From Candidatus Tharpella aukensis (GTDB lineage: Bacteria > Desulfobacterota > Anaeroferrophillalia > Anaeroferrophillales > Tharpellaceae), in assembly GCA_021163445.1 (NCBI GenBank), contig JAGGWR010000030.1:1-32593 (forward strand): 32,593 nt of DNA, read 5' to 3'. The notes beneath the pieces are model-generated. The model was not told where the DNA came from, searched no databases, and saw only the letters and a list, made by a program, of their open reading frames with translations. Positions 24,282-31,354 of the stretch are shown piece after piece; within the stretch, counting starts at the first letter, position 1; every line of letters starts with the position of its first letter. Made by a program: the position numbers and the translations under genes.

Positions 24282-25127
24282 ATGAATACATATATTTTTA
24301 CTATTGTGACCTTTGTCTACATGGCGGCGATGGTGGTTTATCTGGCTTATCTCGCATTTCGCCGCCCTCTTGTCGCCCGTTTGGCTACGGTTATTCTAGT
24401 CGCCGGATTTTTAGCTCAGACTGTTGCCATTGGTGTGCGCTGGTATGAATCCTATGAGATGGGGATTGGCCATGCGCCGATGTCCAATCTTTACGAGTCG
24501 CTGGTCTTCTTTTCGTGGACGATCATCATGCTCTATCTCTATATTGAATATAAATATAAGCTCTCGATTTTGGGAGCTTTTGTCACTCCGTTTGCTTATC
24601 TGGGCATGGCCTATGCGACAATTTCGCCAAATGTCAATGAAACCATTCAACCGTTGGTTCCGGCTCTCCAGAGTAACTGGCTGATTTCGCACGTGGTGAC
24701 CTGCTTTCTTGGTTACGCCGCTTTCGCGGTCTCCTGTGGCGTAAGTTTTACTTATATTTTAAAAAAGCGCTATGAAGAGCGCCAAGGTACGGGCGGAGTT
24801 CTCGCCGCTTTTCCAAGTTCCAAGGTTCTTGATGAACTTATTTACAAGGCGATTGCCGTCGGTTTTCCCCTGCTGACCATTGGTATTGTAACTGGAGCGG
24901 CGTGGGCTAACTACGCCTGGGGAACTTATTGGAGTTGGGATCCGAAAGAGACCTGGTCTCTGATCACCTGGTTTATCTATGCTGCGTTTCTTCATGCCCG
25001 GGTTACCAGGGGCTGGCGTGGAGTAAAAGCTGCGACCCTCTCAATTGTCGGATTTGTTGCGGTGCTCTTTACCTATCTGGGAGTAAATCTGTTGCTTTCG
25101 GGTTTGCACAGTTACGGCGGCGGCTGA
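24282..25127 (+). CDS. ccsA: Cytochrome c biogenesis protein CcsA/CcsB (ResC type)
   Basis: The 281-residue membrane protein has about eight hydrophobic segments. The haem-handling WWD motif is WGTYWSWDPKETWSL at about 213-227. Conserved His residues flank it (H137 in ISHVVT, H238 in FLHARV, H276 in SGLHSYG), as in the CcsA family. With ResB it forms the System II holocytochrome c synthase in the inner membrane. The ATG has GAGGATC upstream. A strong terminator ends the gene, and a MITE has inserted in the T run of that terminator. Confidence 0.94.
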   Translation: MNTYIFTIVTFVYMAAMVVYLAYLAFRRPLVARLATVILVAGFLAQTVAIGVRWYESYEMGIGHAPMSNLYESLVFFSWTIIMLYLYIEYKYKLSILGAFVTPFAYLGMAYATISPNVNETIQPLVPALQSNWLISHVVTCFLGYAAFAVSCGVSFTYILKKRYEERQGTGGVLAAFPSSKVLDELIYKAIAVGFPLLTIGIVTGAAWANYAWGTYWSWDPKETWSLITWFIYAAFLHARVTRGWRGVKAATLSIVGFVAVLFTYLGVNLLLSGLHSYGGG

Positions 25128-25167
25128 TTAGCGAGCAATTATTTTCTCACTTATTGTTGAAACATTG

Positions 25168-25199
25168 AGCGCTACGGTTTAGACCGTAGCGCTTTTTTT
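25168..25199 (+). terminator. Terminator after ccsA
   Basis: The stem AGCGCTACGGT/ACCGTAGCGCT has a TTAG loop and a T7 run. The T run forms the target duplication of copy A6. Confidence 0.93.
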
Positions 25200-25200
25200 A

Positions 25201-25332
25201 GTAACTATTCAGCTAACCCGTAAATTCCGGGTACACAATCCCGATTTCCTTCGGAGAATCAGGTTATGTCCCCGGAATTTACTAGAATGCATCTATATAT
25301 TCGGTGTTTTTCTATTTGCGCTGAATAGTTAT
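25201..25332 (+). mobile_element. Family A MITE, copy A6
   Basis: The copy, in the same orientation as A1, ends GTTAT rather than GTTAC. It is flanked by exact TTTTTTTA (25193-25200 and 25333-25340). The foot pair next to GGGG is C-G here, which is a mismatch in A1. Nothing else was recognised in 25128-25478. Confidence 0.92.
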
Positions 25333-25478
25333 TTTTTTTATTTATTTAAGTCTTATCATTTGTTGACTAATGTGATTTTTTGTGCAATTAAATGGGTTGG
25401 TAATTGTACTGTCCGAAATTAAACATTATGGTTTGTAATAAGAGTTAAAATCGCAGGCCTTTGGTAAAGGAGATAATT

Positions 25479-26495
25479 ATGGCTGTAAATGTTGCGCTTA
25501 ACGGTTTTGGCAGAATTGGCAGGGATTGTTTACGTGCCGCATATAACGATGATCGTTTTAATTTTAAGGCAATCATCAGTACTACGGACGATGCTAAGAC
25601 GATGGCTCATCTATTAAAATATGACTCGGTAGCCGGTTGTCTTGATGCGGAGATTGTGGCCGGAGATAAATTTCTGACCGTAAATGGCAAACGGATTGAG
25701 CTGATTGCCAGTCGCGACCCCAAAGATGTACCTTGGCGCGATCTTGGTGTAGATATCGTTATGGAGTGTTCCGGGCTCTATCGCGATCGGGACAAAGCCT
25801 CGATATTTCTCGACCTTGGGGTTAAACGGGTGGTGGTCTCAGCCCCGGTAAAAAAAGCTGATGCAACCATTGTTCTCGGGGTTAATCAAGATATCTATGA
25901 TGCTGATAAAGACTATGTGATATCGAATGCCTCTTGTACCACCAACTGTCTGGCACCGGCGGCTAAAGTTATGCTGGAAAATTTTGGTTTTATCCGGGGC
26001 ATGATGACAACTATTCACTCCTACACCCGGGATCAGCAGATTCTGGACTCCCGTCATAAAGATCTGCGGCGGGGCCGGGCTGCGGGGTTGTCGATGATAC
26101 CGACAACCACCGGTGCCGCCGCCGCCGTGGGTATCGTTTTGCCGGAGCTCAAAGGTAAAATTGATGGTCTGGCGGTTCGGGTGCCGACTCCCAATGTCTC
26201 AATGGTCGATCTTGTCTTTGAAAGTGAGAAGGCGACCAGTGTTGATGAAGTCAACGATGTTTTTCGCCGGGCCGCCGCCAACGAACTCAAAGGAATACTG
26301 GCGGTCTCCGATGAGCCTTTGGTTTCACTCGATTTCAATAAAAATTCCAACTCCTCGATTATTGATGCTCCGTTGACTAATGTTATGGGCGGCACCATGA
26401 TTAAGATTATGGCCTGGTATGATAATGAGTGGGGTTATGCCTGTCGTCTGAATGATTTGACTCTCTACGTTGCCGAAAAAGTTGGTCTAAGTTGA
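25479..26495 (+). CDS. gap: Glyceraldehyde-3-phosphate dehydrogenase, type I
   Basis: The ATG at 25479 follows AAAGGAG and is chosen over the TTG at 25461, giving 338 residues. NGFGRIGRD (8-16) is the dinucleotide loop, SNASCTTNCLAP carries catalytic C153, and H180 activates it. At the position of the NAD-selective Asp32 this enzyme has Ser-Thr-Thr-Asp (residues 34-37), and the usual Leu-Pro near 188 is Ser-Arg (LDSRHKDLRR). Both changes suggest NADP(H) or dual specificity. It heads the gap-pgk-tpiA-secG cluster and acts in central carbon metabolism. Confidence 0.95.
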   Translation: MAVNVALNGFGRIGRDCLRAAYNDDRFNFKAIISTTDDAKTMAHLLKYDSVAGCLDAEIVAGDKFLTVNGKRIELIASRDPKDVPWRDLGVDIVMECSGLYRDRDKASIFLDLGVKRVVVSAPVKKADATIVLGVNQDIYDADKDYVISNASCTTNCLAPAAKVMLENFGFIRGMMTTIHSYTRDQQILDSRHKDLRRGRAAGLSMIPTTTGAAAAVGIVLPELKGKIDGLAVRVPTPNVSMVDLVFESEKATSVDEVNDVFRRAAANELKGILAVSDEPLVSLDFNKNSNSSIIDAPLTNVMGGTMIKIMAWYDNEWGYACRLNDLTLYVAEKVGLS

Positions 26496-26568
26496 AGATT
26501 TAACTTTCTGACTCGAGTTAACAACCTGTAAGGCACTAATAACCACTGCTTAAGAGGGGGCGGGTATA

Positions 26569-27789
26569 ATGAGCGTTCGTTATATTGATCAGGTTCCGGA
26601 AGGCTTTTATAACGGAAAAAAAGTTCTCATGCGGGTCGATTTTAACGTCCCCATAGATGATAACGGCAATATTACTGATGATGTGCGTATTCGCCGGGTT
26701 CTCAAAAGTATCCATTATTTGCTTGATGAAAATGCCACTATTGTTATTGCAACGCACATGGGGCGTCCCAAAGGTAAAGTGGTAGCCGAGTACTCGCTTG
26801 AACCGGTAGCTAGAAGATTGAGCCGACTCTTGAAGAAAGAGGTGCAGTTTCTCGATGATTGTATCGGCGAAAAGGTTGAGAAAGTTATCTCAGCGGCAGC
26901 TCCTCGTCAGGTTATTATGTTGGAGAATTTACGCTATTATGCCGGTGAAACTGAAAATGATTCTGAGTTTGCTAAGGCACTGGTTGCCGGGATTGATGTT
27001 TATGTCAATAATGCATTCGCAACCGCCCACCGGGCTCATGCTTCGGTTGTCGGGGTGTGCGGTAATGTCCCGGTCTGTTTAGGTGGTTTTCTGATGCGCG
27101 AAGAGCTTGATTATTTTGCTCGAGCTCTGAAAAACCCGTTGCGGCCTCTGACTGCAATTATTGGCGGATCAAAAGTGTCTAGTAAATTGCACGCCATTAA
27201 AAATCTGCTCAATTCGGTAGATCGGATAATCGTGGGTGGAGCGATGGCTTTTACGTTTCTCAGGGCCCAGGGTTTTGGGCTGGGAAAATCGATGATAGAG
27301 TTGGATATGGTTGACCAGGCTCGAGAAATCTTTGAGCAGGCGATGGCTCAGGGGGTTCGTTTTTATCTGCCGGTTGACTGTGTTGCTGCTCCCCGTATTG
27401 CTCCCGATGTCGAAACCCGGCTGGTGCCGGTTCAGGAAATTCCCAAAGATTGGATGGGGCTTGATATCGGCCCGGCTACGGCAACCCTCTTTAATGAAGT
27501 TATTCAGGATTCCAAAACGATTGTCTGGAATGGTCCGATGGGAGTTTTTGAATTGCCGATTTTTAGTCGCGGAACTCTGGGGATGGTGCATAATGTTGCC
27601 AGTACCTATGCCTTGACGATTGTCGGCGGCGGGGATACCGATGTTGCTGTCCACAAGGCCGGTGAGGTTGATCGGATCTCTTATATCTCGACCGGTGGCG
27701 GGGCCTTTCTTGAATTGATGGAGGGTAAAGTCCTGCCCGCTGTCAAGGCGCTTGAAAATTGTAGTAATGGCTCTTTAGGAGACTATTGA
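26569..27789 (+). CDS. pgk: Phosphoglycerate kinase
   Basis: The 406-residue protein has the N-terminal substrate motif VLMRVDFNVPIDDNG, RPKGK, the hinge region, and the nucleotide motif GGGDTDVAVHKAG near the C-terminus. It transfers phosphate between 1,3-bisphosphoglycerate and ADP in glycolysis or gluconeogenesis. The ribosome site is GAGGGGGCGGG. The gene follows gap by 73 bp and its TGA stop overlaps the tpiA ATG by one base. Confidence 0.97.
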   Translation: MSVRYIDQVPEGFYNGKKVLMRVDFNVPIDDNGNITDDVRIRRVLKSIHYLLDENATIVIATHMGRPKGKVVAEYSLEPVARRLSRLLKKEVQFLDDCIGEKVEKVISAAAPRQVIMLENLRYYAGETENDSEFAKALVAGIDVYVNNAFATAHRAHASVVGVCGNVPVCLGGFLMREELDYFARALKNPLRPLTAIIGGSKVSSKLHAIKNLLNSVDRIIVGGAMAFTFLRAQGFGLGKSMIELDMVDQAREIFEQAMAQGVRFYLPVDCVAAPRIAPDVETRLVPVQEIPKDWMGLDIGPATATLFNEVIQDSKTIVWNGPMGVFELPIFSRGTLGMVHNVASTYALTIVGGGDTDVAVHKAGEVDRISYISTGGGAFLELMEGKVLPAVKALENCSNGSLGDY

Positions 27790-28532
27790 TGGCTCTAATC
27801 CCGCAAATTATTGCCGGTAACTGGAAGATGAATCTGACTTTGACTCAAGGGCGGCGATTTATCGATTCGCTGGCGTCAGGATTGGTTGGTAAAAAACTTG
27901 AGCGAAAGCTTCTGCTGGCGCCGAATTTTACTTTGTTGTCTGGGCTGATTCAAGGTTGTGCCGATATTGGCGTCGGTTTGATGGCTCAAAACTGTGCCTA
28001 TCAGGAGGCTGGAGCTTTTACCGGTGAAACTTCGGTAGCTATGCTCAAGGATGCCGGAGCCGCCTATGTTTTGGTTGGTCACTCTGAACGCCGCCAATTA
28101 TTTGGCGAAAATGATGATCTTCTTCAGCAGAAAGCACAAGCCGTTGCCGCCGGGGGGTTGGTGCCGATTTTCTGTGTCGGCGAAACCCTGGAACAGCGTC
28201 AAGGCGGCGAAGCTTTCGCAATTGTCAGCAATCAATTGCGTAGTGGCCTGAATCGGTTTCCCTGTGAAAAGTTAATTGTTGCTTATGAGCCGGTCTGGGC
28301 TATTGGTACTGGTCAGACCGCAACTTCGGAAGATGCCCGTTTAATGCATGCCCATATTCGTAAATTTTTAGAGATTCAATTTTCCTGGGGGGAGATGGTG
28401 CCGATTCTCTATGGGGGTAGTGCTAAACCTGGAAATGCGGCGGAACTTCTGGCCCAACCTGAAGTAAATGGCCTATTGGTTGGTGGCGCATCACTTGATC
28501 CGGAGTCATTCTTGCAGATTGCCCTGGCCTGA
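27789..28532 (+). CDS. tpiA: Triosephosphate isomerase
   Basis: The ATG at 27789 overlaps the pgk stop (TGATG) and follows AGGAG; the protein has 247 residues. GNWKMN carries the catalytic Lys, VLVGHSERR the electrophilic His, and AYEPVWAIGTG the catalytic Glu at the start of loop 6. It interconverts DHAP and glyceraldehyde 3-phosphate. A truncated family B copy begins 4 bp after the stop codon. Confidence 0.97.
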   Translation: MALIPQIIAGNWKMNLTLTQGRRFIDSLASGLVGKKLERKLLLAPNFTLLSGLIQGCADIGVGLMAQNCAYQEAGAFTGETSVAMLKDAGAAYVLVGHSERRQLFGENDDLLQQKAQAVAAGGLVPIFCVGETLEQRQGGEAFAIVSNQLRSGLNRFPCEKLIVAYEPVWAIGTGQTATSEDARLMHAHIRKFLEIQFSWGEMVPILYGGSAKPGNAAELLAQPEVNGLLVGGASLDPESFLQIALA

Positions 28533-28535
28533 GTA

Positions 28536-28572
28536 TTACTTAGCCATCCCGTTACTTTTTATGAGTGTATCA
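28536..28572 (+). repeat. Truncated family B element, copy B5
   Basis: Only the right arm remains: TTACTTAGCCATCCCGTTAC, TTTTTATGAG, then TGTATCA. The left two thirds are missing. As in the other copies it follows the stop codon of a gene (tpiA). Confidence 0.8.
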
Positions 28573-28577
28573 TTTTT

Positions 28578-28606
28578 GTGGTAAATTTTTTTTACCACGG
28601 GTTTTT
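28578..28606 (+). terminator. Weak stem-loop before secG
   Basis: The perfect stem GTGGTAAA/TTTACCAC has a T5 loop, followed by GGGTTTTTC. It may partly terminate or attenuate transcription from tpiA into secG. Confidence 0.4.
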
Positions 28607-28607
28607 C

Positions 28608-28636
28608 TTGACTTTGTCCGCGCTTATTGGTAAATG
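28608..28636 (+). promoter_or_regulatory. Putative promoter of secG
   Basis: TTGACT, 17 bp and TAAATG directly after the stem-loop could give secG its own transcript. Confidence 0.4.
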
Positions 28637-28704
28637 GCGCCGTTCTATCATTATTTACTATAACAGCCAAAAATTTCTTACAAGATAAAAGCGGAGAAAA
28701 TACT

Positions 28705-29106
28705 TTGACCTCAATTATAATCGCTGCCCATGTTGTTGTTTGTCTTATTCTGATTGTCGTGATCCTGCTGCAGTCCGGGAGTGCCGGTGGAATGGGCGCG
28801 GCTTTCGGTGGGGGTGGTAGCCAGACCCTCTTTGGGGGTTCCGGTTCCGGTAAGTTTTTTACTCGCTTAACCGCGATTGTTGCAGCTATATTCATGATTA
28901 CTTCAATTTCTCTGACCGTGATGTCGGCACATCGGGCTAAAGGTACCGTTATGCAGGATTACGCAGCCCCGGCTCCGGCTCCGATTGAGGCCCCGGCGGC
29001 AGCGACAACCCCAGCAGCGCCTGTGAATCCGGCTTCTGAGACTTCGTCGGAGAAGGTTGATAAAACCGGGGCTCCGGAAAAATCGGCCACACCGAAGAGC
29101 GAATAG
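28705..29106 (+). CDS. secG: Preprotein translocase subunit SecG
   Basis: The TTG at 28705 with GCGGAG upstream gives 133 residues; the track's start at 28627 would add a non-homologous leader overlapping the promoter. Membrane helix 1 (about 3-23, IIIAAHVVVCLILIVVILLQSG) is followed by the glycine loop GGMGAAFGGGGSQTLFGG, then helix 2 (about 54-75). This is the SecG signature. It assists SecYE protein export. A long Ala/Pro-rich tail (APAPAPIEAPAAATTPAAP) makes it longer than the E. coli form (110 aa). A location after tpiA is common. Confidence 0.92.
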   Translation: MTSIIIAAHVVVCLILIVVILLQSGSAGGMGAAFGGGGSQTLFGGSGSGKFFTRLTAIVAAIFMITSISLTVMSAHRAKGTVMQDYAAPAPAPIEAPAAATTPAAPVNPASETSSEKVDKTGAPEKSATPKSE

Positions 29107-29130
29107 CTTCTTTAACACATATTTATTTTC

Positions 29131-29168
29131 AAAAAAAAGGGTTTCCGTTAACGGGAGCCCTTTTTTTG
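29131..29168 (+). terminator. Terminator after secG
   Basis: AAAGGGTTTCCGTT pairs with AACGGGAGCCCTTT through two G-T wobbles and ends in a T run. The remaining stretch 29170-29438 has no gene, only a promoter. Confidence 0.85.
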
Positions 29169-29327
29169 TTTGTGGTATGCAGTTTGCATGTAATTACAGG
29201 GTTCTAATCTGTAGTGAGGATTTTACCTATAGTTTGGGATTTTTGCGGGAATAAGGCAGGTTTTGGGTTACAAGCCTGAAAAAAACTGGTTCAGCAATGT
29301 GATTCTACTGTAATATTGACTAATTAG

Positions 29328-29356
29328 TTGACATTGCCGGGTTTCATTGTTATGAA
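29328..29356 (+). promoter_or_regulatory. Promoter of the lipoprotein gene
   Basis: TTGACA, exactly 17 bp and TATGAA, about 82 bp before the start codon. Confidence 0.6.
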
Positions 29357-29438
29357 CTAGTTAAATGAAGATATGTTAATTAGCACAATTTTATTTTTCG
29401 TATAAGAAAATGATTTTATTAAGGAAGGAGCTTGAACG

Positions 29439-30581
29439 ATGAAACTGAAATATATTGCCTTAGTTATCGTTATGGTGTTGATGTCGGCTGCCTGTGGTCA
29501 AGTGACAAAAGAGACGGTGAGCCCGGTTCCGACCGATAAAATTAAGTCGTCCGGTAAACGAGTTGTGATTATGCCTTTTGCTGATTATACTCCAGATTCA
29601 AGTCCGGAGTTTTTCTGGCGGCGCAATCTCCTGGTAAACGAATCTTTAGAGGATGAGTTTGCTCGTTATGGTTTGATGACGGCTCTGAGCGAGGATGTGG
29701 TTGATTACCTTTTAGGCGAACATATCATCGAACCGCCGGAAATTTTCTTTGCCGACACCCCTCATAATAACTATATGCGCTCTGAAGTTGATAGTGGCGA
29801 GTGGTCGACAGCTATGATGGACGAGCTCAAATATGCCATTACCCGGAATGATGAGCTTGAAAAGAAGGATAAAAAACGGCAGGCGATGGCTGGCGGAAGT
29901 CAAGGGAGCTCTCTTCATATCTCTTTAAATAGTGATGAGGTTTCTAAAATCGGTGATTTTTTTGGTGCCGATTATATTGTTCGCGGACGTTTGATTGAAT
30001 TCGAAAAAGGGGTGGCCAAGGATGATTTCAATCCTTTCCATGTTGGCATGTTGCCCTTCTTTTTTAACAGCAGCCAACGCCTGCTCTTTGGTTTGGCAAA
30101 ATCTGAGAACTATGAGTTGATGGACAAAATGGCGATCGGTGGTATTCTTGGTGCCGTCGCCGGAAATGCAAATAAAAACACCCCCTTCAGTGATAGTAAA
30201 AAAAGCACAACCAGCGGTCACCCTCTTTTTGGCTCAACCGTAACCAAAACCTCAGATTATCATGCTTTGAATACTGCCCTTTGGGGAGTTGCCGGTGCTA
30301 GTGCCGCCTATCTCGCGCATAATGGCGGCAAGGTGCCGCGGGCGGTTGTTCAGATTCGGATTATGGTTCAGGATGCGCATACCGGTCGTCTAGTCTGGAG
30401 TAATCGTTCCGAAGTCGAAGTTATCCCTGAGAGCATGTATGCTGAACAGGATTACCGTAAACTGATCGCCAAAGCAATCCGCCGGGCAACCAGCAGCCTG
30501 GTTCGCAGTTTTATTTCTACCGTCGAGAGTGATCTTTTGACCACGCCAATTGAACCAATTGTCGTCAGTGATAATAAATAG
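29439..30581 (+). CDS. Putative lipoprotein with CsgG/LpoB-like core
   Basis: The 380-residue precursor has a lipoprotein signal (MKLKYIALVIVMVLMSAAC, lipobox MSAAC, C19). The mature part starts with KRVVIMPFADYTPD and ends with VVQIRIMVQDAHTGRLVWSNRSEVEV, an order typical of the CsgG/LpoB/TolB-N-like lipoprotein fold. A central Gly/Ala-rich segment (MAIGGILGAVAGNANKN..ALWGVAGASAAYLAHNGG) is extra and could be an inserted membrane-contacting hairpin. AAGGAAGGAG precedes the ATG. It is probably an outer-membrane component of a secretion or envelope assembly; the partner is not identified. Confidence 0.7.
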   Translation: MKLKYIALVIVMVLMSAACGQVTKETVSPVPTDKIKSSGKRVVIMPFADYTPDSSPEFFWRRNLLVNESLEDEFARYGLMTALSEDVVDYLLGEHIIEPPEIFFADTPHNNYMRSEVDSGEWSTAMMDELKYAITRNDELEKKDKKRQAMAGGSQGSSLHISLNSDEVSKIGDFFGADYIVRGRLIEFEKGVAKDDFNPFHVGMLPFFFNSSQRLLFGLAKSENYELMDKMAIGGILGAVAGNANKNTPFSDSKKSTTSGHPLFGSTVTKTSDYHALNTALWGVAGASAAYLAHNGGKVPRAVVQIRIMVQDAHTGRLVWSNRSEVEVIPESMYAEQDYRKLIAKAIRRATSSLVRSFISTVESDLLTTPIEPIVVSDNK

Positions 30582-30601
30582 CTATTGAACTTTACGAGAT
30601 C

Positions 30602-30859
30602 ATGATTATATATACCGAACATTTCAGGGAGATGTTGCGAGAAAGAAAAATTTCTGAAAAGTGGGCTGAGGAGACAATGTCGTCTCCCGACCAAATCTAT
30701 GAGAATGAAGATGGAACAACCCATTATATTAAACAGATCGTAGAAAATGATAATCGATGGTTGAGGGTTATTGTTAATAAGCTCACACTTCCGCACAAAG
30801 TTGTCACAGTATTTTTTGACAGAAGATTAAGGAAAGAATATGAGAATAAGGGTAGATAA
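30602..30859 (+). CDS. DUF4258-like protein, putative toxin of a two-gene module
   Basis: The 85-residue basic protein MIIYTEHFREMLRERKISEKWAEETM..NDNRWLRVIVNKLTLPHKVVTVFFDRRLRKEY has the DUF4258 pattern (TxHxxxxMxxRxIs, then W/LrVv, kVvTvf). The fold is related to RelE-like mRNA interferases and is often found with DUF2283 proteins. It starts 21 bp after the lipoprotein stop and overlaps the next gene by 20 bp, so the two are coupled. Toxicity is inferred, not shown. Confidence 0.72.
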   Translation: MIIYTEHFREMLRERKISEKWAEETMSSPDQIYENEDGTTHYIKQIVENDNRWLRVIVNKLTLPHKVVTVFFDRRLRKEYENKGR

Positions 30860-31040
30860 AGAAACTGATACTCTTTATTTCAGGTTAGATGAGAATAAAA
30901 TTGTTGAGTCAGAAGAGATCCAGCCGGGTGTTATTCTCGATTACGATAATAGTAATAACGTTATAGGAATTGAGTTTCTTGATATTTCGACCAGAGTATC
31001 TCAGGCTGAACTTGCGTCAATGCAGTTTCAAGCCATGTAA
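30840..31040 (+). CDS. DUF2283 family protein, putative antitoxin partner
   Basis: The 66-residue protein MRIRVDKETDTLYFRLDENKIVESEEIQPGVILDYDNSNNVIGIEFLDISTRVS has the DUF2283 pattern (D..aDalYi.l.....ve...pgv.lDyD..g.vvGiEil). It is acidic, in contrast to its basic partner, as expected if it binds and neutralises it. Its ribosome site lies inside the upstream gene (TTAAGGAAAGAAT). Function is uncharacterised in the family. Confidence 0.8.
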   Translation: MRIRVDKETDTLYFRLDENKIVESEEIQPGVILDYDNSNNVIGIEFLDISTRVSQAELASMQFQAM

Positions 31041-31060
31041 TTTTTTTGGATATCTTGCGG

Positions 31061-31172
31061 GATTGGGGTCATTGCTGGTACAAGGTGCGTCAGCACCCCA
31101 GGCTTCGCTGTGAGCCGTAGCGAGGAAGCACTCCTGGGGTGTGTGACCCCGTTTATGGGAGCGAAGCAATGT
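31061..31172 (-). repeat. Family C hairpin element, copy C2
   Basis: GGGGTCA (31065) and TGACCCC (31144) bound a large internal hairpin (GCACCCCAGG/CCTGGGGTGT) that contains GCTTCGCT/AGCGAGGAAGC. The outer tail GTTTATGGGAGCGAAGCAA is the inverse of the tail of C1. The internal loops of C1 and C2 are unrelated. Confidence 0.7.
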
Positions 31173-31206
31173 TCGCCGCCATTTGTTGTGGCTTTATAGT
31201 GAGAAG

Positions 31207-31218
31207 TTGAATAGTTAC
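31207..31218. repeat. Orphan family A end
   Basis: TTGAATAGTTAC matches the right end of family A except the first base, with no partner nearby. Confidence 0.4.
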
Positions 31219-31236
31219 CAATAATAATTGATTTTT

Positions 31237-31308
31237 ATCTGTGTAAATTTGTGTCCATTTGTGGTTTTAAAAAAGCGGAACCACAAATGAACACAAATAA
31301 ACACAAAT
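31237..31308. repeat. Inverted array of 10-bp units
   Basis: Two 30-bp arms (31237-31266, 31279-31308) match at 26 of 30 positions with a 12-bp spacer. The right arm is three units of the type ACACAAATAA; the left arm is their inverse. In 31041-31354 nothing else was recognised. Confidence 0.75.
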
Positions 31309-31354
31309 AAGAGTAATATTTTCAGTGCCGGCATTGTCGGTTAAAGGGGGAAGT

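Noticed and set aside
6535-25332. Family A as REP/BIME elements moved by a RAYT (Y1 transposase), suggested by the GGGGACA..TGTCCCC core
   Set aside because: The exact or near-exact 8-bp flanking duplications and terminal inverted repeats fit a DDE-type element; REP elements make no such duplications.
26502-26513. End of the 166-bp element type after gap (AACTTTCTGACT)
   Set aside because: Only 12 bases match and no partner end exists nearby; may be chance.
27169-27654. 161-aa antisense ORF in pgk
   Set aside because: Shadow of the strongly conserved pgk frame.
28536-28895. 119-aa minus-strand ORF
   Set aside because: Covers a repeat remnant, the secG promoter and secG antisense; Pro-rich pattern comes from the Gly codons of SecG.
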